From Hymenobacter gummosus (lineage in GTDB: Bacteria; Bacteroidota; Bacteroidia; Cytophagales; Hymenobacteraceae): 64,000 nucleotides of DNA. The stretch's first letter is position 1; the number at the start of each line of letters is the position of its first letter. The DNA lies in contig NZ_RXOF01000005.1 of the NCBI RefSeq assembly GCF_003970915.1, forward strand, positions 310,001 through 374,000. Direction: 5' to 3'. The notes under the pieces were generated by a model. The model was given only the letters and a program-made list of their open reading frames with translations. It ran no database searches and was not told the origin of the DNA. The position numbers and the translations under genes are program-made. Positions 1-8,184 of the stretch are shown here, piece by piece.

Positions 1-1763
1 CGCCCCTGGCCGCCAAAACCTTCGATTTGCAGGGCGTGCCGCCCTACGCCGCCTCGCAGCTGCAGTGGCAGGCCCCGGCCAGCCGCGGCTACGACCAGGC
101 CGTGGCCGGCGTGCCCGCCGCCAAGTACGGCTCCTACAACTACGGCGCCATCGTGTACGTGAAAACGGCCGGGCTGCTGCGCTACCTGGCCGCCTACCTG
201 GGTCAGGACAAATTCGACCAGGGCATGCGCCTGTACTTCGACCGGTGGAAGTTCCGTCACCCGGGGCCAGCCGATTTTCAGGCCGCCATGGAGGAGGCCA
301 GCGGGCAGAAGCTCGACTGGTTTTTCCGGCAGATGATGGGCAGCCCCGCGCGCTACAACGCCACCGTGTCGGATCTGCTCCTGGCCGACCAGCAGGTGAA
401 GGTGCTGGTGCGCAACGAGTCCGACGCGCCCTGGTCGGTGCCGGTGTCCACCGTCGACGCCACGGGCAAGGTGCTGGAAACCCAGTGGACGCCCGTGTTC
501 GGTGGCCGCGAAGCCGAGGATAAGTCGGAAACCGAGGACACCGACGTCACCCAGCTCAACTTCCGCCGCACGCCCGAGGTAGCCGCCGTGGTGGTGGATG
601 CCCAGTACCTCACGCCCCAGCTCAACCGCCGCGACGACCGGCGCCGCCTCTCGGGTGCCTTCCCGACGCTGGAAAAAGTGCGCCTGCGCCCCCTGGCTGG
701 GCTGGAACGCTGGGATAGAAGCGCCTTCTATTGGCTGCCGGTGCTCGGGGCCAACACCTACGACAAGTTCATGCTCGGGGCGGCCTTCTACAACAACCCG
801 CTGGTGCAGAACAAGCTGAGCTACCTGGCCATGCCCATGTTCAGCTTCAACCGTCGGGATTTGAAGGGCATCGGGCAGCTGAGCCTGAACGCGCTGCCCA
901 CCGGCCGCCTGCTGCAGCGCGTCACGACGAGCTTCCAGGTCATGCGCTTCGAGCGGTTTACCAAGCTGGAGCCAAGCGTGACGCTGGAATTCCGCCGCCC
1001 GCGTCCGGCCGGCCCCCAGCAGCAGCTGCAGCTGGCCTACACCATCGTGCGCTCCAACGACGCGTTTTCCGATAATATCATTCCCTCCTTGAGCTACGAG
1101 CTGCGGGCGGGCGACGCCGTGCAGCAGTACGGCGCCGAGGCCGAGCTGAACACCTTCAGCCCGCGCAACGCCGGCACCAGCTACGACTCGCCGGTACTGG
1201 CCCGCCTCGCCCTGCACTACCAGCGCTACTACCAGCAGAACAAGAGCGTGCGCGTGCGCCTGTTCGGGGGCCGGTTCTTCCAGCAGTCGGCCCCCGGCGA
1301 GGTGCGCTACGTGATGGGCTTGAGCGGCAGCCCCGACTACCGCCGCCAGACGGTGTTCCTCGACCGCCAGCAGATTTCGGATACCTGGACGGCCCAGCAG
1401 CACCAGACCGACAACCGCGACGGGGCCTTCAAGGCCTACATTCCGGTGGCGGCCACCAAGTGGCTGACCACGCTCAACCTCGAAGCCGACCTGCCGGTGG
1501 TGCCCTTGCAGCTTTTTGCCGACTTTGGGGCCACCGACCAGCGCCAGCTGCTGCCCGGCGGCCGCAACCAGCGCCTGTACTACGACGCCGGCGTGGCTCT
1601 GCCGCTGTTTGGCGAAGGGTTTACCCTGTACTTCCCCGTGGCCGGCTCGCAGTACCTCGACGGACTGCCCGCCAGCCGCAAGAACTTTACCGACAACATC
1701 CGCTTTGTGCTCAACCTGCAAAAAGCCAACCCGCTCAAACTCATCGACCAGGTGCTGCGCTAG
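1..1763 (+). CDS. M1-family metallopeptidase, C-terminal part (5' end outside window)
   Basis: The frame is open from the window edge, so the start and the catalytic HEXXH site lie upstream. The visible 586 residues begin in the helical end of an M1 gluzincin aminopeptidase: GAIVYVKTAGLLRYLAAYLG followed by WFFRQMM, where the family packs its C-terminal helices. A long extension follows (roughly residues 200-580), rich in alternating aromatic and polar strands (FYNNP, SYLAMPMFSFNRRDL), as in bacteroidetal M1 proteins with a surface or barrel-like C-terminal domain. It is probably an exported or outer-membrane peptidase; the signal peptide cannot be checked here. The next gene follows almost directly. 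The M1 assignment is firm; the role of the extension is inference. Confidence 0.85.
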   Translation, partial: PLAAKTFDLQGVPPYAASQLQWQAPASRGYDQAVAGVPAAKYGSYNYGAIVYVKTAGLLRYLAAYLGQDKFDQGMRLYFDRWKFRHPGPADFQAAMEEASGQKLDWFFRQMMGSPARYNATVSDLLLADQQVKVLVRNESDAPWSVPVSTVDATGKVLETQWTPVFGGREAEDKSETEDTDVTQLNFRRTPEVAAVVVDAQYLTPQLNRRDDRRRLSGAFPTLEKVRLRPLAGLERWDRSAFYWLPVLGANTYDKFMLGAAFYNNPLVQNKLSYLAMPMFSFNRRDLKGIGQLSLNALPTGRLLQRVTTSFQVMRFERFTKLEPSVTLEFRRPRPAGPQQQLQLAYTIVRSNDAFSDNIIPSLSYELRAGDAVQQYGAEAELNTFSPRNAGTSYDSPVLARLALHYQRYYQQNKSVRVRLFGGRFFQQSAPGEVRYVMGLSGSPDYRRQTVFLDRQQISDTWTAQQHQTDNRDGAFKAYIPVAATKWLTTLNLEADLPVVPLQLFADFGATDQRQLLPGGRNQRLYYDAGVALPLFGEGFTLYFPVAGSQYLDGLPASRKNFTDNIRFVLNLQKANPLKLIDQVLR

Positions 1764-1767
1764 GGCC

Positions 1768-2370
1768 CTGGCCCGCCGCATTTCCCTGGCAGCGCTGGCA
1801 GCTGGTCTGACGACCGGCTGCCAGCCGCGTTTTGACGAGCTGCCTACCTACTCGGCCGAGCGCCACCTGCTGCAGGTGGTGGTGGAAACGCCCGCCGGTA
1901 CCAGCCGCCCCCTGCACTACGACGCGGCCAGCAACGAATTCCGCCCCGAGCAGCGCGCCGGCACCGACCGCACCGTGGACTTTCTGCCCTACCCCGCCAA
2001 CGCTGGCTTCGTGCCCGGCACCCGGCTACCGCCCACGCCCCGCCACCCGCGCGGTGGCCCCCAGCCCGCCCTGGTGCTGGCCGAGGCTCAGCCGCCCGGC
2101 ACCGTGCTGGAAGTGCTGCCCGTGGGCCTGCTGCTGCTCGACGACGCCGGCGAAATGGAGTCGGTGGTGCTGACGGTGCCCGCCCGGCCCAGCCAGCAGA
2201 TCATGCCCGTCAGCTCCTGGCGCGAGCTGACCGCGCGCTACCCGGCCGCCCGCGAGGTGCTGGGTTTGTGGTACCGCCATTCGGGCGAGGCCGGCGCCGT
2301 GCGCATCGTCGGCTGGCGCGACGAGCAGGCGGCCGAGCAGCGCATCCGCAAGGTGCTCAGCCGGCCTTAA
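1768..2370 (+). CDS. Inorganic-pyrophosphatase-like lipoprotein, catalytic residues lost
   Basis: About 200 residues with the family I soluble pyrophosphatase fold signature: VVVETPAG, then DFLPYP and GFVPGT, then GTVLEVLPVGLLLLDDAGE. The Asp triad loop (DGDxxD in active enzymes) reads GGPQPA. The DEAGEDxK loop reads DDAGEMES, so the second Asp and the Lys are gone, and KYE is HYD. Hydrolysis of PPi is therefore unlikely. A hydrophobic stretch ending in LTTGC suggests lipidation and periplasmic exposure. No ATG fits: candidates are CTG at 1768, ATT nearby, or TTG at 1705 overlapping the peptidase gene, so the start is uncertain. It follows the M1 gene closely, and translational coupling is plausible. 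The fold call is confident; the function is unknown. Confidence 0.75.
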   Translation: MARRISLAALAAGLTTGCQPRFDELPTYSAERHLLQVVVETPAGTSRPLHYDAASNEFRPEQRAGTDRTVDFLPYPANAGFVPGTRLPPTPRHPRGGPQPALVLAEAQPPGTVLEVLPVGLLLLDDAGEMESVVLTVPARPSQQIMPVSSWRELTARYPAAREVLGLWYRHSGEAGAVRIVGWRDEQAAEQRIRKVLSRP

Positions 2371-2410
2371 GCGCTCCGTCGGCCTCTACCCGCGGCATAC
2401 TCTAAAACGC

Positions 2411-2445
2411 AAAACGGCCCCGCCAGCAGTGGCGGGGCCGTTTTT
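2411..2445 (+). terminator. Rho-independent terminator
   Basis: Perfect 15-bp stem (AAAACGGCCCCGCCA against its complement) with loop GCAG and a T-run. It lies between two convergent genes and its A/T flanks let it work in both directions. Confidence 0.9.
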
Positions 2446-2465
2446 AGTTGAGCGTCAAATGAAGA

Positions 2466-3170
2466 CTACTCGATTTTGTTCATGCGGTCTTTCACCGACT
2501 CCAGCTGCACGCGCATGTTCACAATGTCGGCGCGGGCGGCTTCCTGCTCTTTCAGGTTGGCGTCCACGTTGTTGTTGAGCTTCACCAGTTCAGCGGCGTT
2601 TTCAGCCAGCTGCTGCTGGATTTCCTGCTTCTTGGCCTTGTTGCGCTCGATGTCCTTCTTGATGGCGTCCTGCTTGGCAATAACGGCCATGTGGTTGTTC
2701 TGCGAGTTGATCAGGGCCTTTTCCGCTTCGTTGATCTGCAGGGCAATGTCCTCACGGTACAGGCCGCGGGCGAAGTCTTTCAGGTAGGCCTCGGCGGCTT
2801 TCCACTGCTGGGGCGTAGCGTCCTTACTCAGGTAGGCGTTGCCCAGGTCAATCGACCACCACACGGTGGTACCGGTGGGCACGGCGTCGACTTTCGAGAT
2901 GATGCGGATCGGGGTTTTCGAGATGGACTCAACCACCACGCCGTCCATCGAGTACACGCCCTTGTCGGCCTTTACTTTGCCGATTTTCTCGTTGATGAGC
3001 TTCACCCACGAGTCTTCGACGCGCTTGCTGTCCAACTGAATAGTGACGCGCTGACCCTTGCGGGGAATGCCTTTGATGGCCATGTCCGTTTCGTCAACGG
3101 GGGAGCGTTGGGCGAAACCAGCAGTCGTCAGGACGAACAGCAACAGGGAGAGGAGTACGCCTGATTTCAT
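2466..3170 (-). CDS. Exported coiled-coil protein of unknown function
   Basis: 234 residues. The ATG chosen begins a clear signal peptide (MKSGVLLSLLLFVLTTAGFAQ), so an upstream in-frame start is rejected. The first half is a compact domain with GQRVTIQLDSK and WWSIDLG; the second half (about residues 130-234) is heptad-rich, with long runs of K, E, Q and N typical of a coiled coil. It is likely periplasmic or surface associated. It ends at a bidirectional terminator and has its own AT-rich upstream region. I recognise no named family. Confidence 0.8.
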   Translation of the reverse strand: MKSGVLLSLLLFVLTTAGFAQRSPVDETDMAIKGIPRKGQRVTIQLDSKRVEDSWVKLINEKIGKVKADKGVYSMDGVVVESISKTPIRIISKVDAVPTGTTVWWSIDLGNAYLSKDATPQQWKAAEAYLKDFARGLYREDIALQINEAEKALINSQNNHMAVIAKQDAIKKDIERNKAKKQEIQQQLAENAAELVKLNNNVDANLKEQEAARADIVNMRVQLESVKDRMNKIE

Positions 3171-3254
3171 AAGAAGTGAAATGAGTTGGAAGAAACGATG
3201 TGAAGCGCCGCAACCTCCCGAAGGTTTGGTTAACAACTCACCAAATTTAACCAC

Positions 3255-3417
3255 CCTCTAACAAAGCACCACCGGCCCCGCGTGATTTTTTTCGGAATAC
3301 AGCACTTTTATTTGATGTATCACTTTTAATATTAATTAAATACAATGCAATAAAAATCCTTTCCAGCTAAAGTCCTGTAGTCTAATATGATGTAAAACTC
3401 GCAACAAAGTCTATCTT
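3255..3417. promoter_or_regulatory. AT-rich divergent promoter region
   Basis: The space between the coiled-coil gene and the pterin operon is sharply AT-rich (ATTAATTAAATACAATGC and similar) against GC-rich neighbours, as expected for two divergent promoters. I see no exact TAnnTTTG box, so no start site is assigned. Confidence 0.5.
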
Positions 3418-3843
3418 ATGCCGGTTAAGCTCCCCATGAACGTAACCGTCGGCCGCGTTGAGAGCTTCAATGCGGCGCACCGCCTATACAATCCGGCCTG
3501 GTCGGACGAGCAGAACGTGGCCTTTTTCGGGCCCTGCAGCAATGCTAACTACCACGGCCACAACTACGTGCTGACCGTGCGCCTCACCGGGGCGCCCGAT
3601 GCGGCCACCGGCTACGTATACGACCTGAAAGACCTGAGCCGGCTCATCAAGCGCGAGATTCTGGATACCTTTGACCACCGCAACCTCAACCTCGACACCG
3701 AGGATTTTCGCCAGCTCAACCCCACGGCCGAGAACATTGCCCGGGTGTGCTGGCAACGGCTGCGGCCCCATTTGGCCCCCCACCTGGCCCTATCGGTCAC
3801 GCTCCACGAGACGGACCGCAATTTTGTAGAATACCATGGCTAA
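3418..3843 (+). CDS. 6-pyruvoyl-tetrahydropterin synthase / QueD-family protein
   Basis: 141 residues (135 if the ATG at 3436 is used). It converts dihydroneopterin triphosphate in pterin or queuosine synthesis. The zinc ligands are visible as FNAAH and YHGHNY, with a Cys (GPCSNANYHGH) in the catalytic position. DHRNLNLD, PTAENIA and LHETDRNFVEY complete the family pattern. It overlaps folE by 8 bp, so substrate producer and consumer are translated together. The Cys and the pairing with folE suit PTPS; whether the product is 6-pyruvoyl- or 6-carboxy-tetrahydropterin cannot be decided from sequence, and no other que gene is near. Confidence 0.9.
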   Translation: MPVKLPMNVTVGRVESFNAAHRLYNPAWSDEQNVAFFGPCSNANYHGHNYVLTVRLTGAPDAATGYVYDLKDLSRLIKREILDTFDHRNLNLDTEDFRQLNPTAENIARVCWQRLRPHLAPHLALSVTLHETDRNFVEYHG

Positions 3844-4504
3844 CCAGCCCGACCCCGGCGCAGCCAGCGGCCTGCCCGATGCCCATTTGGCTTCCGCCCT
3901 GCGCACCCCGCTCCGCCCCGACGCGTTTGCACTCAGCGAAGAAGAGAAAATTGCCGGCATTACCGAGCACTTCCGCCACATCATGGATCTGCTCGGCCTC
4001 GACCTGACCGACGACAGCCTGGCCGGCACCCCGCGGCGGGTGGCCAAGATGTTCGTGCACGAGTGGTTCCGCGGCCTCAATCCCGAGCACCGCCCCGACG
4101 TACGCCTGTTCGACAACCGCTACCAGTACCAGCAGATGCTGGTGGAGCGCGACATTACTCTGTTCAGCTGCTGCGAGCATCACTTCGTGCCCATCGTGGG
4201 CAAGGCGCACGTGGCCTACCTGCCCGGGGAGCACGTGGTGGGCCTCTCGAAGCTGAACCGCGTGGTGCAATACTACGCCCGCCGGCCCCAGGTGCAGGAG
4301 CGCCTCACCCGGCAGATTGCCGAGGAGCTGAAGCACAGCCTGCAGACCGAGGACGTGGCCGTGCTCATCGAGGCCGACCACCTGTGCGTGATGAGCCGGG
4401 GCGTGAACGACACGAGCAGCTCCACCATTACGGCCGAGTACGGCGGCCGCTTCGGGCAGGACGAGACGCTGCGGCAGGAGTTTCTGCGGCAGATCGGCAA
4501 ATAA
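3836..4504 (+). CDS. folE: GTP cyclohydrolase I
   Basis: 222 residues. It catalyses GTP to 7,8-dihydroneopterin triphosphate plus formate, the first step of folate and tetrahydropterin synthesis, in the cytoplasm. The zinc and catalytic motif SCCEHHFVP is intact, followed by GKAHVAYLP, GLSKLNRVV and the C-terminal MSRGVNDTSSSTIT. The first 35 residues are a variable extension. The 8-bp overlap with the upstream pterin synthase gene makes this a two-gene operon. Length and motifs are normal for the type I enzyme. Confidence 0.97.
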   Translation: MANQPDPGAASGLPDAHLASALRTPLRPDAFALSEEEKIAGITEHFRHIMDLLGLDLTDDSLAGTPRRVAKMFVHEWFRGLNPEHRPDVRLFDNRYQYQQMLVERDITLFSCCEHHFVPIVGKAHVAYLPGEHVVGLSKLNRVVQYYARRPQVQERLTRQIAEELKHSLQTEDVAVLIEADHLCVMSRGVNDTSSSTITAEYGGRFGQDETLRQEFLRQIGK

Positions 4505-4538
4505 CGAACTGACGCTCTACTGATTTGCGTTTGGGCTG

Positions 4539-4546
4539 TACATTTG
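4539..4546 (+). promoter_or_regulatory. Bacteroidota -7 box
   Basis: TACATTTG, an exact TAnnTTTG match 50 bp before the TIGR01777 start codon. No convincing -33 TTG at 19-21 bp was found. Confidence 0.5.
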
Positions 4547-4596
4547 CGGCCCTTTTCGCCCCCGTTTCCCCACTTCGGCCGGGCCTAGCTTCTCCC

Positions 4597-5526
4597 ATGA
4601 AACCTTCCCTGCGCAAAGTTTTGATTTCGGGCGGCCGCGGCCTTATTGGCATGCGGCTATCGGAAATGCTGATTGACGCCGGCTACGAGGTGGCGCACCT
4701 CAGCCGGCAAACCTCCCACGGCCACTACTGCTCCTTTCGCTGGGACCCGGCCACCGGGCAAATCGACGAGGCGGCCATCCGCTACGCCGACTTTATTGTG
4801 AACCTGGCCGGCGCGAGCGTGTCGGAGGGCAAGTGGACGGAGGAGCGGAAGCAGGACATCATGGCCAGCCGGGTGGGCGGCACCAACCTGCTGGCCCGGG
4901 AGCTGCGCGAGAAGGAGCACCACGTGAAGGCCTTTATTTCGGCCTCCGCCATCGGGGTGTACGGCGACGCCGACGACCGGCTGCTGACCGAAGACACCCC
5001 GCCCGCCCCGGCCGACGACTTTCTGGCCGATGTATCGACCCAGTGGGAGCGGGCGGCCCAGCAGGTGCAGGAGCTGGGTATCCGCACGGTCATTACCCGC
5101 ATCGGCATTGTGCTCAGCGACGAGGGCGGCGCCCTGCCTACCATTGCCCGGCCGGTGAAGCTGGGCGCCGGGGTGGTGCTGGGCTCGGGCCGGCAGTACA
5201 TGTCCTGGGTGCACATCGACGACGCCTGCCGGCTGATTATCCAGACGATGGAGGACGCCGAGTGGCAGGGCACCTACAACGTGGTGGCCCCGAACCCGGT
5301 GACCAACAAGGAGTTTACCGCTACCCTGGCCGACGTGCTGCACCGCCCGCTGGTACTGCCCAAGGTGCCGGAGTTCGGCCTGAAGCTGGTGATGGGCGAA
5401 ATGAGCGAAATCGTGCTGGCTTCGCAGCGCGTGAGTGCCCAGAAAATCATGGCGCAGGGCTTCCAGTTTGAGTACCCGCAGCTGCGCGGGGCGCTGGAGT
5501 CGTTTTACCAGAAAGAGGAGGAATAG
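4597..5526 (+). CDS. TIGR01777-family epimerase (SDR39U1-like)
   Basis: 309 residues. An extended short-chain dehydrogenase with the N-terminal nucleotide loop ISGGRGLIG, then NLAGASV, SASAIGVYG, RIGIVLS and a DUF1731-type C-terminus (LPKVPEFGLKLVMGEMSEIVL). This family is usually called an NAD-dependent epimerase of unknown substrate. The ATG chosen lies directly before the Rossmann strand; an upstream TTG would add 24 unsupported residues. A -7 box lies just upstream, so it may be a single-gene unit. Confidence 0.92.
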   Translation: MKPSLRKVLISGGRGLIGMRLSEMLIDAGYEVAHLSRQTSHGHYCSFRWDPATGQIDEAAIRYADFIVNLAGASVSEGKWTEERKQDIMASRVGGTNLLARELREKEHHVKAFISASAIGVYGDADDRLLTEDTPPAPADDFLADVSTQWERAAQQVQELGIRTVITRIGIVLSDEGGALPTIARPVKLGAGVVLGSGRQYMSWVHIDDACRLIIQTMEDAEWQGTYNVVAPNPVTNKEFTATLADVLHRPLVLPKVPEFGLKLVMGEMSEIVLASQRVSAQKIMAQGFQFEYPQLRGALESFYQKEEE

Positions 5527-5575
5527 CGGCTATTTTGCTGCCGATTGGCGCCTTATCACCTGCGCCGTTGGCCGA

Positions 5576-6355
5576 ATGCCCAAACGATACTCACTGCTTC
5601 TGGCCGGAGTCGGCGCACTACTAGCCAGCAGTTGCGGCCCCGACGCACCGACCTCAGTTCCATCCGCTACCGTTGCGGCCACCGCGCCCACCCTGCCACC
5701 GGCGGCCGATTCTATTGCTTCTTCTGCTGCTAATGCCGGGCCCGTTGCCGCCAAGCCAGCCAGGGAGGTCCGCTTGCCGCACGGCGTGGTACTGCGCCTG
5801 GGCCGGCCAGAAGTACTGGATTCGGCTCTGACGCTGTATAGCCACCTGCAGGTGCTGCACGCTGGCCAGCTCGTTTATCAGGACAGCGCCAACGAGTACG
5901 AAGCCGCCCGGCGCCCCTACCCCACCACGTTTGCCGATGGCACAAGGGGCGCGACGGTGCTGCTGGAAGTAAACAACCGCGACCTGAACCTGCTGCTGCA
6001 GTTGCGCATCAGCAATGGGCGCGGCACCGTGACCGATACGCTGCCGGTCTTCATCACCGGGGCGGCTCAGCTCGACGACGACGCTCCGCTGGAACTGGCC
6101 GGAATGCTGACCAGCAACGAAGTGGGGGGCGACCGGGGCGAGTACACCACTTACAACCCGATCTGCTATTACGAGCTGACCGCCGCTGGGCCGGTGTTCG
6201 ACGCGAAGCTGACAGAGCGCCGAATCCGGACTATTTACGGCCAGTTTCTGGGCTTCCGCTTTCGGAGTGAGCCTGCTATGCCCGCCAGCACCAATGAGGC
6301 CTACGCAGCCGAGCTGGCGCGTATCAGGAAAGCCGGCCGCAGCCCGGTCAACTAA
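5576..6355 (+). CDS. Lipoprotein of unknown function
   Basis: 259 residues. The start is set by the signal peptide MPKRYSLLLAGVGALLASSC, whose lipobox (ASSC) predicts lipidation. A low-complexity Ala/Thr/Pro linker of about 45 residues follows, then a beta-rich domain (VVLRLGRPEVLDSALTLYSH, LLEVNNRDLNLLLQLRISNG). The Kunitz lipoprotein gene follows 51 bp downstream on the same strand. No family recognised. Confidence 0.8.
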   Translation: MPKRYSLLLAGVGALLASSCGPDAPTSVPSATVAATAPTLPPAADSIASSAANAGPVAAKPAREVRLPHGVVLRLGRPEVLDSALTLYSHLQVLHAGQLVYQDSANEYEAARRPYPTTFADGTRGATVLLEVNNRDLNLLLQLRISNGRGTVTDTLPVFITGAAQLDDDAPLELAGMLTSNEVGGDRGEYTTYNPICYYELTAAGPVFDAKLTERRIRTIYGQFLGFRFRSEPAMPASTNEAYAAELARIRKAGRSPVN

Positions 6356-6406
6356 TTGATACGTACCGGCTTGCAACCTTATGCCGGGCGGGCAGGTCCT
6401 CAGTCT

Positions 6407-6661
6407 ATGAAAACCATATACTCTGCCTTATTACTCCTACTCAGCGCCGCTACCCTGCTCAGCTGCGAAGACAAAGACCGGGTCCTGCCCGAGCAGTGCC
6501 GGCTGGAGCCCAACACCGGTCCGTGCATGGCAGCCATGCCGAAGTATTATTACAACCAGAAAACCGGCCGCTGCGAACAGTTCACCTGGGGCGGCTGCGC
6601 GGGCGTGGTGCCTTTTCAGACGCTGCAGGAGTGCCAGGACTGCGGCTGCGAGGACCAATAA
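6407..6661 (+). CDS. Kunitz/BPTI-domain lipoprotein
   Basis: 84 residues: a signal peptide with lipobox LLSC, about 10 linker residues, then a Kunitz domain. GPCMAAMPKYYYN, CEQFTWGGC and QECQDC reproduce the BPTI order of six cysteines (1-6, 2-4 and 3-5 pairs in the family). The P1 residue after the second Cys is Met, which in known Kunitz inhibitors favours elastase-, chymotrypsin- or subtilisin-like targets rather than trypsin. The loop between cysteines 4 and 5 is one residue shorter than in BPTI and lacks the usual Asn pair (AGVVPF). An extra Cys follows the domain. It is likely a lipid-anchored protease inhibitor; the target is unknown. Confidence 0.88.
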   Translation: MKTIYSALLLLLSAATLLSCEDKDRVLPEQCRLEPNTGPCMAAMPKYYYNQKTGRCEQFTWGGCAGVVPFQTLQECQDCGCEDQ

Positions 6662-6688
6662 GCCGCGCCGGGGCTGCATCTTGCGGGT

Positions 6689-7964
6689 ATGCTCAAAGCC
6701 CTGAAAGCCCTGCTGCGTGTGCCCCTGCTGCTCGTGCTGGCTTATCTGCTGTAACTGAACGTGGCCCTGCTGCGTCAGCCCGCCACCGCGGAGCTAGCCG
6801 GCCGCCCGCTCGATGCCGACGTGCTGGCCCAGCTGCGGCACCTGCAGCCGAAGTTGCACCAGGGCGCGGCCACCGACATGCAGGGGCTGTACCCCGAGGG
6901 CTTCGTGTTTCTGAACGCGCTCTACGGCCTGGCTTGGAGCGAAGTGGCCGCCGCCGTACCTGCCACTGATGCCCTGCACCGGCAGGCCCTGGCCGAAAGC
7001 CGCTGGGCCGGCGCGCAGGTAGCGTCGGGCCAGGGCCGGGCCATTTTCGACGCCGACCTGCCCCTGCCCTACGGCGCCTTTTACAACGGCTGGCTGGCCT
7101 ACCCGCTGGGCCGGCAGCTGCTGGCCGAAACGCCCGCCGAGCGCCGCCCCGCCGACGAAGCCCGCTTCCGCCAGACCTGCGCCCGGATTGCCGATGCCCT
7201 GCCCGACACGGCTTCTCCCTTTCCCGAATCCTACTTCGGTGCCGCCTGGCCCGCCGATGCGGCCGTGTGCGTGGCCGCCCTGGCCGTGCACAACCGGCTG
7301 TACCCGCCGCGCTACCAGCCCGTCATCCGGGGCTGGCTGCGCCGGGTGCAGACGCGGCTGGACACGCTGGGCCTGATTCCGCACGAGGTGGAGCCGCGCA
7401 CCGGGCGCGTCCGGCAGGGGGCCCGCGGCGCTTCGCAGAGCCTGATGCTGGCCCTGCTCCACGACATCGACCCGGCGTTCGGGCGGCAGCAGTACGGGCT
7501 GTACCGGCGCTACTTCGTGGCCAGCCGGCTGGGGCTGCCGGGCATCCGGGAGTACCCGCAGGGGCAGTTTGGACTGGGCGACGTGGATTCCGGACCGGTG
7601 CTCTGGGGCATTGGTGGGGCGGCGCACGGCCCAGCTCTACGGCGACCCGGTGCTGGCCGCGGGGCTGCGCAACTCGCTCAGCGCCTTCGGCATGGCCTAC
7701 ACCAGCGGTGGGCGGCGTAGCTACCTGTTCGGGCAACTGCCCATTGCCGATGCCTTCCTGGTCTGGGGCAATGCCGTAGCCGTGCAGCCGCCGCTACCCA
7801 CGCCGGGCGGCTGGCGGGGCTGGTTTCAGCTGCTGTCTTTGGCGGTGGCGGGGCTGGCCGCCTGGTGGTTTCGGCGGCCGCCCGCTCGTACGAAGCCAGT
7901 CGCCGCACCGGAGCCGGCACCAGCCCATACAACGCCCGATAATGGGGAGCCGCTGCCCTGGTAG
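6689..7964 (+). pseudogene. Membrane-anchored protein, disrupted by a stop codon and a frameshift
   Basis: The ATG opens a membrane segment (MLKALKALLRVPLLLVLAYLL) that is cut by TAA at codon 22, with the same frame continuing directly afterwards. The body (about 300 residues; FVFLNALYGLAW, YGAFYNGWLAYPLGRQLL, DVDSGPVLWGIGG) resembles alpha/alpha-barrel proteins of sugar-enzyme type, but I cannot name a family. At about 7605-7622, in a G-rich run, the frame shifts by one base and the rest continues as RTAQLYGDPVLAAGL, YLFGQLPIADAFLVW, a C-terminal membrane segment and a Pro/Ala tail. Two independent lesions argue for decay, although a shorter product from GTG at 6761 is possible. Confidence 0.75.
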
Positions 7965-8060
7965 GAGGAAAGCTACAGGCCAGTAAGCAGGCAGCAGAAA
8001 ACCAAAGGCTAGCTCCCAACCCAAGTTGCGGCTTGTTCCGGCAAACGGAGACGCGCGCAG

Positions 8061-8141
8061 GTAGCGCGGGCTTTAGCCCGCGTTCGGCTGCCTTCATCCG
8101 TCGGGTTTGTGCACGCGGATGCAGGCTAAAGCCCGCGCTAC
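8061..8141. repeat. REP-like palindrome, family A, copy 1
   Basis: Perfect 18-bp terminal inverted arms (GTAGCGCGGGCTTTAGCC and complement) around a 45-bp centre. The sub-palindrome CGCGGGCTTTAGCCCGCG lies in the left arm. It sits between two convergent genes. A second copy is at 45655-45779. Confidence 0.9.
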
Positions 8142-8184
8142 ACCACCAACGGCCGATCCGCCACTGGCGTCATCTCCTATTTCC

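Noticed and set aside
3404..3409. Operator half-site before the pterin synthase gene
   Set aside because: Single CAAAGT without its mate; expected by chance in AT-rich DNA.
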